Part shown: in pieces, positions 46,666 to 54,856 of the stretch
Position numbering within the stretch: position 1 is the first letter of the stretch
Layout: every line of letters starts with the position of its first letter
From: Microbacterium sp. SLBN-154
GTDB taxonomy: Bacteria > Actinomycetota > Actinomycetes > Actinomycetales > Microbacteriaceae
DNA: 64,000 nt
Direction: 5' to 3'
Assembly: GCF_006715565.1 (NCBI RefSeq)
Contig: NZ_VFNL01000001.1
Coordinates: forward strand, 2,976,001 to 3,040,000
The notes under the pieces: generated by a model
The model's database searches: none
Told to the model about the DNA's origin: nothing
The model's input: only the letters and a program-made list of their open reading frames with translations
Translations under genes and position numbers: made by a program

Positions 46666-47928
46666 TCAGTTGACGACGGGCGCGTTGGGGTGGTCGTTGA
46701 TCGACGCGCAGCCGTCGTCGGAGAGCAGGAACACGTCCTCGACGCGGACCCCCACCCGGCCCGGCCAGAAGACCGATGGCTCGATGGTGAAGAGCATTCC
46801 CGCTTCCAGAGGCGTCTCATCCTCTTCCGAGATGTACGGCAGCTCATGGACATCGAGTCCGATGCAGTGGCCGGTGCGGTGACGGAACCACTCTCCGTAT
46901 CCGGCGTCCTCGATGACCGCGCGGGTCGCGCGGTGGACATCGCCGCCTGTCGCCCCGACGACCGCGGCTCGGCGCCCGGCCTCCTGTGCGGCGATGACGA
47001 TGTCATACACCTCGAGGTACTCCTCGTTCGGATCGCCGATGTGCACCGTGCGCCCGAAGTCGGAGCAGTAGCCCCGGGTGATGGCACCGAAGTCGAAGCT
47101 GACGCCCGAACCCGGGCCGAGCGTGTTCGTCGACACCCGCACCGAGGCATCGCGACCCAGCGCCGGCCCCATCGCCCAGACGCCTGTGTCGAACGAGGCA
47201 CCGGGAGACCCCAGGCGCCGCATCTGCAGATCCACCTCGGCGGCGAGATCGAGCTCGGTCACCCCCGACACGACCAGAGGAGCCACCGCCTGCATCACGT
47301 GGTCCACAATGGCGGCCGATCGCCGCATGAGGGCGATCTCCTGGTCATCCTTGATCCGTCGGATCTCGTTGATGAGACCATCGGCGACGACGAACTCGGC
47401 CTCCGGCCGGTGGTTGCGCAGCTCGACGGCGGTCTCGGCCCAGGTGCGACCGGCTAGCGCGATCCGCTCCGAGCTCACGCCCTCGTGAGCGCAGTGCTCA
47501 TCGGTCGGGCGCCCGCCGATCGCCACCGCACCCGTACGCGCGCGGTAGCTGTCGAAGGCGCGGCGGAAAACCTCGCGGCCGTCATCGCTTTCGGTGGCGG
47601 TGACCACTTCGCCCGAGACACCCTCGGGGAGGTCGAACTCCTGGAAGTGGCGCGTCAGGACGAACAGCGGCTCTTCGCCGGGGCTGACGAAGGCCCCCGA
47701 GATCCAGTGGTTGGTGTAGCCGATGTTCCCGAACGACGGTGCGCGTCGCGGAACCCCGGTGAAGTACTCCAGGTCGGACTGCGACGCGGGGAGGAACAGC
47801 ACATCGACGCCGGTGGCGTCCATCTTCTCCCAGAGCCGGCGTTGCCGCGCAGCGTGGTCGAAGGGGGTCGAGAGGGTGTCAGTGCCCGACGCGGGATCAG
47901 TGGTGAGCATGGGAACAGTCTGCCTCAT
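46666..47928 (-). CDS. M24-family metallopeptidase (Xaa-Pro peptidase/creatinase-like)
   Basis: A 420-residue pita-bread-fold protein. The metal ligands read in order: aspartates in FDFGAITRGYCSDFGRTV, histidine in GHCIGLDVHE, glutamates in FTIEPSVF and GVRVEDVFLL. It would be a cytoplasmic Xaa-Pro dipeptidase or a related creatinase-type hydrolase, cleaving imported peptides with proline or proline-like residues. The start is ATG 47928 or ATG 47910. It follows the oligopeptide transporter operon by 75 bp on the same strand, a functional match. Confidence 0.88.
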   Translation of the reverse strand: MRQTVPMLTTDPASGTDTLSTPFDHAARQRRLWEKMDATGVDVLFLPASQSDLEYFTGVPRRAPSFGNIGYTNHWISGAFVSPGEEPLFVLTRHFQEFDLPEGVSGEVVTATESDDGREVFRRAFDSYRARTGAVAIGGRPTDEHCAHEGVSSERIALAGRTWAETAVELRNHRPEAEFVVADGLINEIRRIKDDQEIALMRRSAAIVDHVMQAVAPLVVSGVTELDLAAEVDLQMRRLGSPGASFDTGVWAMGPALGRDASVRVSTNTLGPGSGVSFDFGAITRGYCSDFGRTVHIGDPNEEYLEVYDIVIAAQEAGRRAAVVGATGGDVHRATRAVIEDAGYGEWFRHRTGHCIGLDVHELPYISEEDETPLEAGMLFTIEPSVFWPGRVGVRVEDVFLLSDDGCASINDHPNAPVVN

Positions 47929-48002
47929 CTCACCGCCGTTTGGCTAGCGATTGTCACGTCTATGGAGCTCAAGCTTTGAAATTGAAAAGCGCGAGCGGCC
48001 CT

Positions 48003-48890
48003 TCACATTACTTTCGTGACGTCCTGTTCCATGGCCTCGGCGGCGACGAAGTGCCCGGGTCCGCATTCCACGAGCCGGGCGTCCTCGTCGCTCACCTCTC
48101 GCAGGACGCGCCGGTCGGGTTCGCTCGGCAGGGGAGCTCCCCGGCCCATCCGCGGGATGGCGCCGATGAGCGTGCGTGTATAGGGGTGACGCGGCTGTGT
48201 CCAGATCGCCTCGGTCGGCCCCGTCTCCACGATGCGTCCGAAGTACATCACCGCCAGACGGTGGGCGATGGTCCGCAATCCCGACAGGTCGTGCGAGATC
48301 ATCAGCAGTGCGACCCCCCGGGCGGTCGCGGTGTCCGAGAGGAGACCTGCCACCTGCTGCCGGGTCGAGGCGTCCAGGGCCGACACCGGTTCGTCCGCGA
48401 CGATCACGGTCGGGTCGGATGCCAGGGCGCGGGCGATCGCGATGCGCTGTCGCTGCCCCCCGGAGAACTGGTGGGGAAAGCGCTGGAGCGCCGACGCCGG
48501 CAACCCGACGGATTCGAGCAGCTCCCCGGCACGCGCCGAACCGCCGCGGGCGGAGATCGCATCCTGAATCTGACGACCGATCCGCCGCCGCGGGTTGAGG
48601 GAGGAGTACGGGTCCTGGAAGACCATCTGCACGGCACGGTCGGCCACCGGCCGGGCGCGGCGGCGGAGGGGCGCGAGTTCGCGCCCCTCGACGAGGATGT
48701 GTCCGGAGCTGAGCGGGTTCAACCCCACGATGGCCTTGCCGAGCGATGACTTGCCGCAGCCGGATTCGCCGACCAGGCCCAGGACCTCGCCCGCCTCGAC
48801 CCGGAGGGAGACCCCCGAGACCGCCCGAACGGTCTTCGCGCCGGGAACGCGGTACTCCACGACGGCGTCCTGCACCTCCAGTGCGCTCAT
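48003..48890 (-). CDS. Oligopeptide ABC transporter ATPase, OppF type
   Basis: A 295-residue ATPase: Walker A GLVGESGCGKSS near residue 40, Q-loop FQDPYSSLNPRRR, signature FSGGQRQR, Walker [15 protein letters not shown]. The C-terminal oligopeptide-specific region is short, and of the usual cysteine cluster only RLVECGPGHFVA remains. ATG 48890 overlaps the OppD stop. It is the last gene of the opp operon that starts at 53704. Confidence 0.9.
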   Translation of the reverse strand: MSALEVQDAVVEYRVPGAKTVRAVSGVSLRVEAGEVLGLVGESGCGKSSLGKAIVGLNPLSSGHILVEGRELAPLRRRARPVADRAVQMVFQDPYSSLNPRRRIGRQIQDAISARGGSARAGELLESVGLPASALQRFPHQFSGGQRQRIAIARALASDPTVIVADEPVSALDASTRQQVAGLLSDTATARGVALLMISHDLSGLRTIAHRLAVMYFGRIVETGPTEAIWTQPRHPYTRTLIGAIPRMGRGAPLPSEPDRRVLREVSDEDARLVECGPGHFVAAEAMEQDVTKVM

Positions 48891-49672
48891 GCGGTGGCCT
48901 CCGTGTCGGGCAGGGCGTCCACGAGCGCCCGGGTGTAGTCATCGGTGGGGGCGGCGAGCACCTCTCGCGTGGAACCCGACTCGACCACGCGACCGGAGCG
49001 CATGACGTACAGGCGATCGGTCAGCACGTTCATCACCGCCAGGTCGTGCGTGATGAACAGCATCGCCATGCCCAGCTCCTGTCGAAGTCCTTCGAGAAGC
49101 CGGAGGATACCCGCCTGCACGGTGACATCGAGTGCGGTGGTCACTTCGTCGGCGATCAGCAGCTCGGGCTCGCAGGCCAGCGCTGACGCGATCGCGATGC
49201 GCTGCCGCATCCCCCCGGAGAACCGGTGCGGATACGAGCGGATCGCGAGGTGCGGGTCGGGGATGCGGACGCGATCCAGCAGCTCGATGCCGCGCTGGCG
49301 CGCCTGCTTGCGGGTCACCGACCGATGGACGAGCTGGTGCTCGGTCAGCTGTCGTTCGATGGTCAGCATCGGATGCAGGGCCGTCATCGGATCTTGGAAC
49401 ACCACCGAGACACGGTCTCCCCGCAGCGCCCGCAGATCGCGCTTGCTGAGGGTCAGGACGTCACGACCGTCGAACAGGACCTCCCCCTCGGTCGCCGATC
49501 CGTCAGGGATGAGCCCCAGGGCGGTCAGGGCGGTGAGGGTCTTGCCGCTTCCGCTCTCGCCGGCCAGCCCCACGATCTCGCCCGGGGCGACGGAGAGCGA
49601 GACCCCGTCGACCAGGGCACGTCCCCCCAAGCGCAGCCGGAGGTCGCGGACGTCGAGCAGAGGGGCGTTCAC
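48887..49672 (-). CDS. Oligopeptide ABC transporter ATPase, OppD type
   Basis: A 261-residue ATPase: AGESGSGKTLTALTALGLIP, FQDPMTALHPMLTIERQL, signature FSGGMRQR, Walker B LLIADEVTTALDV. It is shorter than the usual ~320-residue OppD because the C-terminal cysteine-containing peptide-transporter domain is missing. GTG 49672 overlaps the OppC stop. It forms the heterodimeric motor with the following OppF protein. Confidence 0.9.
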   Translation of the reverse strand: MNAPLLDVRDLRLRLGGRALVDGVSLSVAPGEIVGLAGESGSGKTLTALTALGLIPDGSATEGEVLFDGRDVLTLSKRDLRALRGDRVSVVFQDPMTALHPMLTIERQLTEHQLVHRSVTRKQARQRGIELLDRVRIPDPHLAIRSYPHRFSGGMRQRIAIASALACEPELLIADEVTTALDVTVQAGILRLLEGLRQELGMAMLFITHDLAVMNVLTDRLYVMRSGRVVESGSTREVLAAPTDDYTRALVDALPDTEATA

Positions 49673-50583
49673 AGTTCCACCGCCTGCACGGCGCGGGAGG
49701 TGCGGGGGTCGAGCGCGTCGCGGAGCGAGTCGCCGATGAAGTTGAACGCCAGCACGATGCTGAGGATCGCCACCCCGGGGAAGAGGGCCACCCAGTAGTT
49801 GTAGAACACGCGAGACCCTTCGGAGACCATGGCCCCCCACTCGGGCGTGGGCGGCACCGCACCGAGCCCGAGGTAGCTGAGCCCTGCCAGCAGGAGGATG
49901 GCGTTGCCGAGTTCGAGCGTGGAGATCACGGCGATGGGGCCGAGGATGTTCGGCGCGATGTCACGAAGCAGTGTGCGCAGCGACGATGCACCCAGCAGCC
50001 GGGAGGCGGCGATGAAGTTGCTGTCGCGCAGCCCCAGCACGAGCGATCGTGTCACGCGCGCATAGGCGGGCCACGACACCACCACGATCGCCAGCACCGC
50101 ATTCACCAGGGACGGGCCGAGGGCCGCCGAGACGGCCATCGCCAGGATGATGGCGGGGAAGGAGAAGAAGAGGTCGACGATGCGCATCAGGACCGCATCG
50201 ACGGCGCCTCCGAAGTACCCCGCGATGGCTCCCACCGTCGAGCCGACGATGAGCGAGAGCGCGACGAGCATGATGGCGATCGGGATGCTGATGCGGGCGC
50301 CGTAGATCACGCGCGAGAGGACGTCGCGCCCGACCCCGTCGGTGCCGAAGGGATGCTCCAGCGAAGGCGGCAGGAAGCGTGCCGAGTCCTGGGCGAGCGG
50401 ATCGTAGGGGGCCAGGAGCGGCGCGAAGATGATCACGACGATCCAGAACACCACGATGACGATGCCGACGATCGCGAGCGGACGCCGCCATGCGGCGGGC
50501 AGGCGCCAGCGCGGCATCCACCGACGGCCGTCTGCCGCCTCGATGGGATCGACCGTGTCGAGGGCCTTCTCTGTGGTGCTCAT
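49669..50583 (-). CDS. Oligopeptide ABC permease, OppC type
   Basis: A 304-residue permease with six membrane segments, FGTDGVGRDVLSRVIYGARIS (OppC signature) and SRLLGASSLRTLLRDIAPNI as coupling loop. ATG 50583 overlaps the OppB stop and its own stop overlaps OppD, giving strict translational coupling. Confidence 0.91.
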   Translation of the reverse strand: MSTTEKALDTVDPIEAADGRRWMPRWRLPAAWRRPLAIVGIVIVVFWIVVIIFAPLLAPYDPLAQDSARFLPPSLEHPFGTDGVGRDVLSRVIYGARISIPIAIMLVALSLIVGSTVGAIAGYFGGAVDAVLMRIVDLFFSFPAIILAMAVSAALGPSLVNAVLAIVVVSWPAYARVTRSLVLGLRDSNFIAASRLLGASSLRTLLRDIAPNILGPIAVISTLELGNAILLLAGLSYLGLGAVPPTPEWGAMVSEGSRVFYNYWVALFPGVAILSIVLAFNFIGDSLRDALDPRTSRAVQAVEL

Positions 50584-51593
50584 GCGCGCCGGATCCTCGG
50601 GTCGATGATGCCGTACAGGATGTCGGTGATCAGATTCACGAAGATGTAGATCAGCGCGACGAAGATCGTCACTCCCACGATCGCCGACAGGTCGAGCGTG
50701 GATGCCGCCCGATAGGCGTAGGAGCCGATGCCCGGCCAGGCGAAGATCTGCTCGACCAGCACCGTTCCGGCCAGGAGCGACGCGAACGCCGTCCCCACAA
50801 CGGTGATCACCGGCACGAGCGCGCCGCGGAGGACGTGACCGAAGACGACCGAGCGGGGGCTCAGGCCCTTGGCTTCGGCGGCGCGGATGTATTCCTGACC
50901 GAGGACGTCGAGCACGGAAGCCCGGGTGAAGCGCATCAGCAGCCCGACCATCGGGGCCGACAGCACGATGGCGGGGAGGATCAGGTGGTCCACGGCCTGG
51001 AAGAACAGGGGCAGATCGCCGGCCAGCAGCGAGTCGATCGTGTAGAAGCCGGTGACGCGTGGCGGTGGGATCTCTCCGGCGTCCAACCGTCCCGAGGAGG
51101 GGAACCACTGCAACCGGGTGGCGAAGATCGACGTGGCGATCAACGCGAACCAGAAGATCGGGATCGACACTCCGCCGAGGCTGAACGCCCGCAGCACGTT
51201 GTCCACCGCGGTGTTGGCGCGCAGGGCCGCCACGATGCCGAGCCCGCCGCCGACCACGACGGCGATCAGTGTGGCCGAAAGCGCCAGCTCCGCAGACGCG
51301 GGACCGAACAGCAGGAGATCGGTGAGGACGGGGCGCGTGGTCTGGACGGAGTCGCCCAGGTCACCACGGAAGAGCCCGCCGAGATAGATGAAGAACTGCT
51401 CGTACAGGGGGCGGTCCAGCCCCATCTGCCGGCGCATCGCCTCGACGATCTCGGGATTCGCAGCGGCCTGTTCGCCCAGGCGCGCCGTCGCGGCGTCGCC
51501 GGGGAGGACGGCGGTGAGCACGAACGCCACCAGGATGGTGCCGACGACCAGGAGAAGGGCAGCGCCGAGACGTTTGGCGATGAACAGTGCCAC
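50580..51593 (-). CDS. Oligopeptide ABC permease, OppB type
   Basis: A 337-residue permease: LFIAKRLGAALLLVVGTILVA at the N-terminus, RFTRASVLDVLGQEYIRAAEAKGL as coupling loop, VLVEQIFAWPGIGSYAYRA near the end. It starts at ATG 51593, about 84 bp after the binding-protein gene, in a gap that contains a strong inverted repeat. Confidence 0.91.
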   Translation of the reverse strand: MALFIAKRLGAALLLVVGTILVAFVLTAVLPGDAATARLGEQAAANPEIVEAMRRQMGLDRPLYEQFFIYLGGLFRGDLGDSVQTTRPVLTDLLLFGPASAELALSATLIAVVVGGGLGIVAALRANTAVDNVLRAFSLGGVSIPIFWFALIATSIFATRLQWFPSSGRLDAGEIPPPRVTGFYTIDSLLAGDLPLFFQAVDHLILPAIVLSAPMVGLLMRFTRASVLDVLGQEYIRAAEAKGLSPRSVVFGHVLRGALVPVITVVGTAFASLLAGTVLVEQIFAWPGIGSYAYRAASTLDLSAIVGVTIFVALIYIFVNLITDILYGIIDPRIRRA

Positions 51594-51634
51594 GCGACGA
51601 CCTCGATCTGGATGGGGTGGGGGGAAGGGGACGA

Positions 51635-51670
51635 GAGCACGCTCCCGGATGCGTTCCCGGGAGCGTGCTC
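51635..51670. promoter_or_regulatory. 14-bp stem-loop between oppA and oppB
   Basis: Perfect 14-bp arms GAGCACGCTCCCGG and CCGGGAGCGTGCTC enclose an eight-base loop. Its position just after the binding-protein stop suggests an attenuator or mRNA-stabilising hairpin that makes more binding protein than permease, known in other binding-protein operons. No U-tract follows. Confidence 0.75.
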
Positions 51671-51677
51671 CCCGTGC

Positions 51678-53273
51678 TCAGCGGCCGATGGCCGCGATGT
51701 CGAGCGAGAATACCGGGTCGTACGGCACGTCGCCGACGGCGCTGGTGGAGACCACCGATGCCGCGGGCTGGAAGAGCGGCACGATCACGCCCGCCTCATT
51801 GCTCAGCTCCTGGAATTCCTCGTAGAGCGGCTCGCGCGCAGCCGGATCGACCTCACCGCGCACCTCTTCCATGACGGCCTCGATCTCGGGGGCCATGCCG
51901 GCCGTCCAGCCGGCGCGTTCGCCGACGATCCCGCCAGGCCCGAACGCGAGGTAGTCGGCCGAGTCCGGGTAGTCCGGGTTCCACAGCCACAGGCCCATCT
52001 CCTCGGTGCCGGCGCGGTAGCTCTCGAGCGTCGTCGCGATGGGGCCGGGAGCGAGGTTGACGGTGATGCCGACCTCGGCGAGCTGTGCAGCGATGCGCTC
52101 GGCGAACGGTCCCATGCTCAAGCCGTTGCTCGAGAAGTCGCTCGCGTATTCCAGTTCGACGGTGACGTCGCCGCCAAGCCGCGCCACGGCTTCCTGGGCA
52201 CGTTCCACATCGCGCTCGACCGCGCTGTCGGCGCCCAGAGCGCCGAGGTACGACGAGGGCACGATGCCGTAGGCGCGCTCGGCACCCTCACCAGCGAGTT
52301 CGAGCATCGCGTCGAAGTCGATGCCGTACCGGACGGCCTCACGGAAGTCCGGCGACGAGGTGATCTCAGACACCTCGGGGTTGGCATTGAGGAAGAAGAA
52401 GAACATCGTCGGCGACTGCGAGGTGTTCACCACGACGTCACCGCCGAGGCCGGCGATCTGGTCGGAGCCGAGATCGAGGGCGATGTCAGCTGTACCGCTC
52501 TGAATGTCCATCAGCTGCGCCTCGGCCGTGGCGTTGCGCAAGACGACGCGGTCATAGACCGGCGCCTCGCCCCAGTACTCGGGGTTGGCGACGAGGACCG
52601 TCTCAGTGGTGGTGTCGAACGATTCCAGAACGTAAGGCCCGCTTCCCGCCGACGTGGAGTTGAGGAACTCCTCGGCACTGTCGGTCTCCGCGGCGTCTTC
52701 GGCGTCGGTTCCGCCGTTCTCCGTGACGAGCGCACTGTTGACGATGCCCAGCGTCGGGCTCGTCACGATCGCCGGGACGGCGGTGTTCGACGTCTCGGAC
52801 GTGATGACGACCGTCGTCTCGTCGGGCGCGCTCACCGTCAGCCCGTTCATCAGGAACGAGCCGTTCCCCTGGACGTTCTTCACCCGGTTCAGCGAAAAGA
52901 CGACATCCGCCGAGGTCAGCGGGTTGCCGTCGGAGAAGGTGATGCCGTCGCGGATCGTGAAGGTGTACTCCGTGGCGTCGTCGTTGACGGACCATTCCGA
53001 TGCGACGCTCGGCAGCGGCTCGGTGGCGTCGCCGTCGGCGAAGGTGAGGAGACTGTCGTAGACGGCGTGGAGGACGATACCGCCGGTGGTCTCGAACATC
53101 CGCGCGGGGTCGGCTGTGACGAGGTCGAAGGACTTGTCGATGACGAGCGATTCGCTCTGCTCGCCATCGGGCTGGTCGGTGTCGGTGTCGGCCGGAGCCG
53201 CGCACGCGGCGAGGGCGAGGGCCGTGGCGGCGACGAGTGTCGCCGCCGTGAGGAGCCTTCTGGGTGTTTTCAC
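51678..53273 (-). CDS. Oligopeptide ABC transporter substrate-binding lipoprotein, OppA type
   Basis: A 531-residue SBP_bac_5 lipoprotein with lipobox LAAC near residue 24, then FDLVTADPARMFETTGGIV and the double-lobed fold (ATEYTFTIRDGITFSDGNPL). GTG 53273 with AAGAAGAG upstream gives a normal signal peptide. It is the second gene of the operon, after a small NTF2-like gene. Confidence 0.9.
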   Translation of the reverse strand: MKTPRRLLTAATLVAATALALAACAAPADTDTDQPDGEQSESLVIDKSFDLVTADPARMFETTGGIVLHAVYDSLLTFADGDATEPLPSVASEWSVNDDATEYTFTIRDGITFSDGNPLTSADVVFSLNRVKNVQGNGSFLMNGLTVSAPDETTVVITSETSNTAVPAIVTSPTLGIVNSALVTENGGTDAEDAAETDSAEEFLNSTSAGSGPYVLESFDTTTETVLVANPEYWGEAPVYDRVVLRNATAEAQLMDIQSGTADIALDLGSDQIAGLGGDVVVNTSQSPTMFFFFLNANPEVSEITSSPDFREAVRYGIDFDAMLELAGEGAERAYGIVPSSYLGALGADSAVERDVERAQEAVARLGGDVTVELEYASDFSSNGLSMGPFAERIAAQLAEVGITVNLAPGPIATTLESYRAGTEEMGLWLWNPDYPDSADYLAFGPGGIVGERAGWTAGMAPEIEAVMEEVRGEVDPAAREPLYEEFQELSNEAGVIVPLFQPAASVVSTSAVGDVPYDPVFSLDIAAIGR

Positions 53274-53299
53274 GGGACTCTTCTTTCTCGGGTGGGGGG

Positions 53300-53704
53300 T
53301 TACTGCTCGGGCAGGACGTCTTCGTGATTGTGGACGAGAAGCCACGTGCCCTCGCGCCGCCGCCAGACGCCGGTGTTCCGGACACGTTCAGGACGGGAGG
53401 CGGGATCGGTGAAACGAACGGTGAAGGTGTGCCGGACGAGCGCGAACTCGTCCCAGACGTCGATGACCGGTTCGGTGACGTCGATTCCGGCGACGGCCGC
53501 GACGCTTCCCGCGGGCCGGCTGTCGCGCAGCGCGTTCAGGCCCGAGAGCCCGAAGACCAGGGGCTCGTGCTCGGTGTCCCAGAGGGTCACGTCCTCGGCG
53601 ATGTAGCTGTCGGCTCGCGCACGGTCACTGGTCAGATAGGCGTCGTACATGGCGTACACGGCGTCGTGCAGCCACTTCTCGTCGTCGGTCATGGGTGCTG
53701 ACAT
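53300..53704 (-). CDS. SnoaL/NTF2-like protein
   Basis: A 134-residue NTF2-fold protein (DAVYAMYDAYLTSDRARADSYIAEDVTLWD start, RVRNTGVWRRREGTWLLVHNHED end), similar to SnoaL-3/DUF4440-type domains. GAGGAAG precedes ATG 53704; ATG 53692 is a shorter alternative. It is the first gene of the opp operon, 26 bp before oppA. Role unknown; it may modify or bind the imported ligand. Confidence 0.78.
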   Translation of the reverse strand: MSAPMTDDEKWLHDAVYAMYDAYLTSDRARADSYIAEDVTLWDTEHEPLVFGLSGLNALRDSRPAGSVAAVAGIDVTEPVIDVWDEFALVRHTFTVRFTDPASRPERVRNTGVWRRREGTWLLVHNHEDVLPEQ

Positions 53705-53865
53705 GTCACTTCCTCGGTGGTGGGGGGAACCGCGGTTGCTCAGATGGAAACAGATTCTTCGTTTCAGTCGTATTTCGTAAGGAGAAATCTGTCTCACGTC
53801 TTACGTTCAGAAGAAATCTGACGGATCAACTGCGCGTTTGTCTATAGCGAGTTGCAACGGAATCG
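53705..53865. promoter_or_regulatory. AT-rich control region of the opp operon with repeats
   Basis: This gap is AT-rich and carries a direct repeat AGAAATCTG at 53783-53791 and 53812-53820, a related inverted CAGATTCTTC at 53751-53760, and a dyad CGTAAG (53776-53781) / CTTACG (53800-53805). These are candidate regulator sites for the operon on the left. The regulator is unknown and the 15-bp catabolic operator is absent. Confidence 0.45.
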
Positions 53866-54798
53866 TCACAGTCCCAGCTGGCGGGTGACGTCGTCCAGCT
53901 CGTCGATCACGGCGCCGATGCGCCCGAGACGGTCCTCGCCCTCTGCTCCGAGCTGCGCGAACGTCGTCAGCGGCGGGCGCACCGTGCCCATCGGGAAGCC
54001 GGCTCGCTCGGCAAGCCGCTTGGAGTAGCACTGGTGGCCGTAGGTGGGGTGCCCGGCGGCGATGATCGCGTCGAACCGCTTGATCAGAGCGTCGATCCGT
54101 CGGGCGTCCTCGATGCGCCCTTCCTCCAGCAGACCCCAGATCCCCGCGGACGCGCGGGGGATGTAGTTGCCGTACGGATTGACGTAGCCCTTCGCGCCCA
54201 GGAGGTAGGAGTCCACCACCCGCTCCCCCGCGTAGACGGTGATGGCGTCGCCGGCGAGGTCGATCACGTCACGCACGCGCGCGATGTCCTGAGAGGACTC
54301 CTTGATGTACGAGACGGTGGCGAAGTCCTTCGCCAGACGCGCGACGAGCTCAGCGCTCATGTCCACGTTCGAGGTCACGGGGTTGTTGTAGAGCATGATC
54401 GGCAGATCGACCGCTCCGACGATCGCTTCGTAATGACGGTAGATCTCGTCGTCGGTGGGTGTGTAGTAGTACGGCGGCACGATCATCAGACCGTCCGCTC
54501 CCAGCTCCTGCGCCTCGACGCTGAACTGCACCGCCCGCGTCGTCGAGGCGTCGGCCGTGCCCACGAGCACGGGGATCCGTCCGTCGATGTGCTCGACGGT
54601 CGCGCCCACCAGCTCCCGACGCTCCTCCGGCGTGACCGAGAGGAATTCACCCGTCGTTCCGAGCATGATGATTCCGGGGACGCCCTCCGCGAGCTGCCAA
54701 TCGAGGAACGCACGCAGCCGGTCGAGGTCGATCCGGCTGAGGTCGTCGGTGAAGGGCGTGACCGCGACGGTATAGGAACCCGAGAAAGTGGCGGGCAT
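53866..54798 (-). CDS. DapA/NAL-superfamily lyase or deaminase (copy 2)
   Basis: A 310-residue TIM barrel with the canonical LGTTGEFLSVTPEERREL, tyrosine in IMLYNNPVTSN near residue 135 and Schiff-base lysine in VSYIKESSQD near 164. It is closer to the family average than the copy at 18020-18964. Candidates are a 2-keto-acid aldolase or a pyrroline-carboxylate deaminase-type enzyme. GAGAGGT precedes ATG 54798. It is divergent from an HcnC-type oxidase gene, the same enzyme pairing as in locus 1. Confidence 0.87.
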   Translation of the reverse strand: MPATFSGSYTVAVTPFTDDLSRIDLDRLRAFLDWQLAEGVPGIIMLGTTGEFLSVTPEERRELVGATVEHIDGRIPVLVGTADASTTRAVQFSVEAQELGADGLMIVPPYYYTPTDDEIYRHYEAIVGAVDLPIMLYNNPVTSNVDMSAELVARLAKDFATVSYIKESSQDIARVRDVIDLAGDAITVYAGERVVDSYLLGAKGYVNPYGNYIPRASAGIWGLLEEGRIEDARRIDALIKRFDAIIAAGHPTYGHQCYSKRLAERAGFPMGTVRPPLTTFAQLGAEGEDRLGRIGAVIDELDDVTRQLGL

Positions 54799-54802
54799 GA
54801 GT

Positions 54803-54836
54803 GACCTCTCTGCGAACAACTGTACGTAAAGTGAAC
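54803..54836. promoter_or_regulatory. Tandem 15-bp operator pair D
   Basis: GACCTCTCTGCGAAC (54803-54817, one good half-site) and GTACGTAAAGTGAAC (54822-54836), four bases apart, in inverted orientation relative to pair A. They lie in the 58-bp gap between the DapA-like gene and the HcnC-type gene. A -10-like TACGGT at 54845-54850 lies six bases before the plus-strand ATG, so that mRNA may be leaderless. Confidence 0.6.
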
Positions 54837-54856
54837 ACCCAGGATACGGTGTAGGC

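Noticed and set aside
47971..47990. Imperfect dyad AAGCTTTGAAATTGAAAAGC before the M24 gene
   Set aside because: The stem is only five base pairs in an AT-rich patch, which can arise by chance; no second copy was seen.
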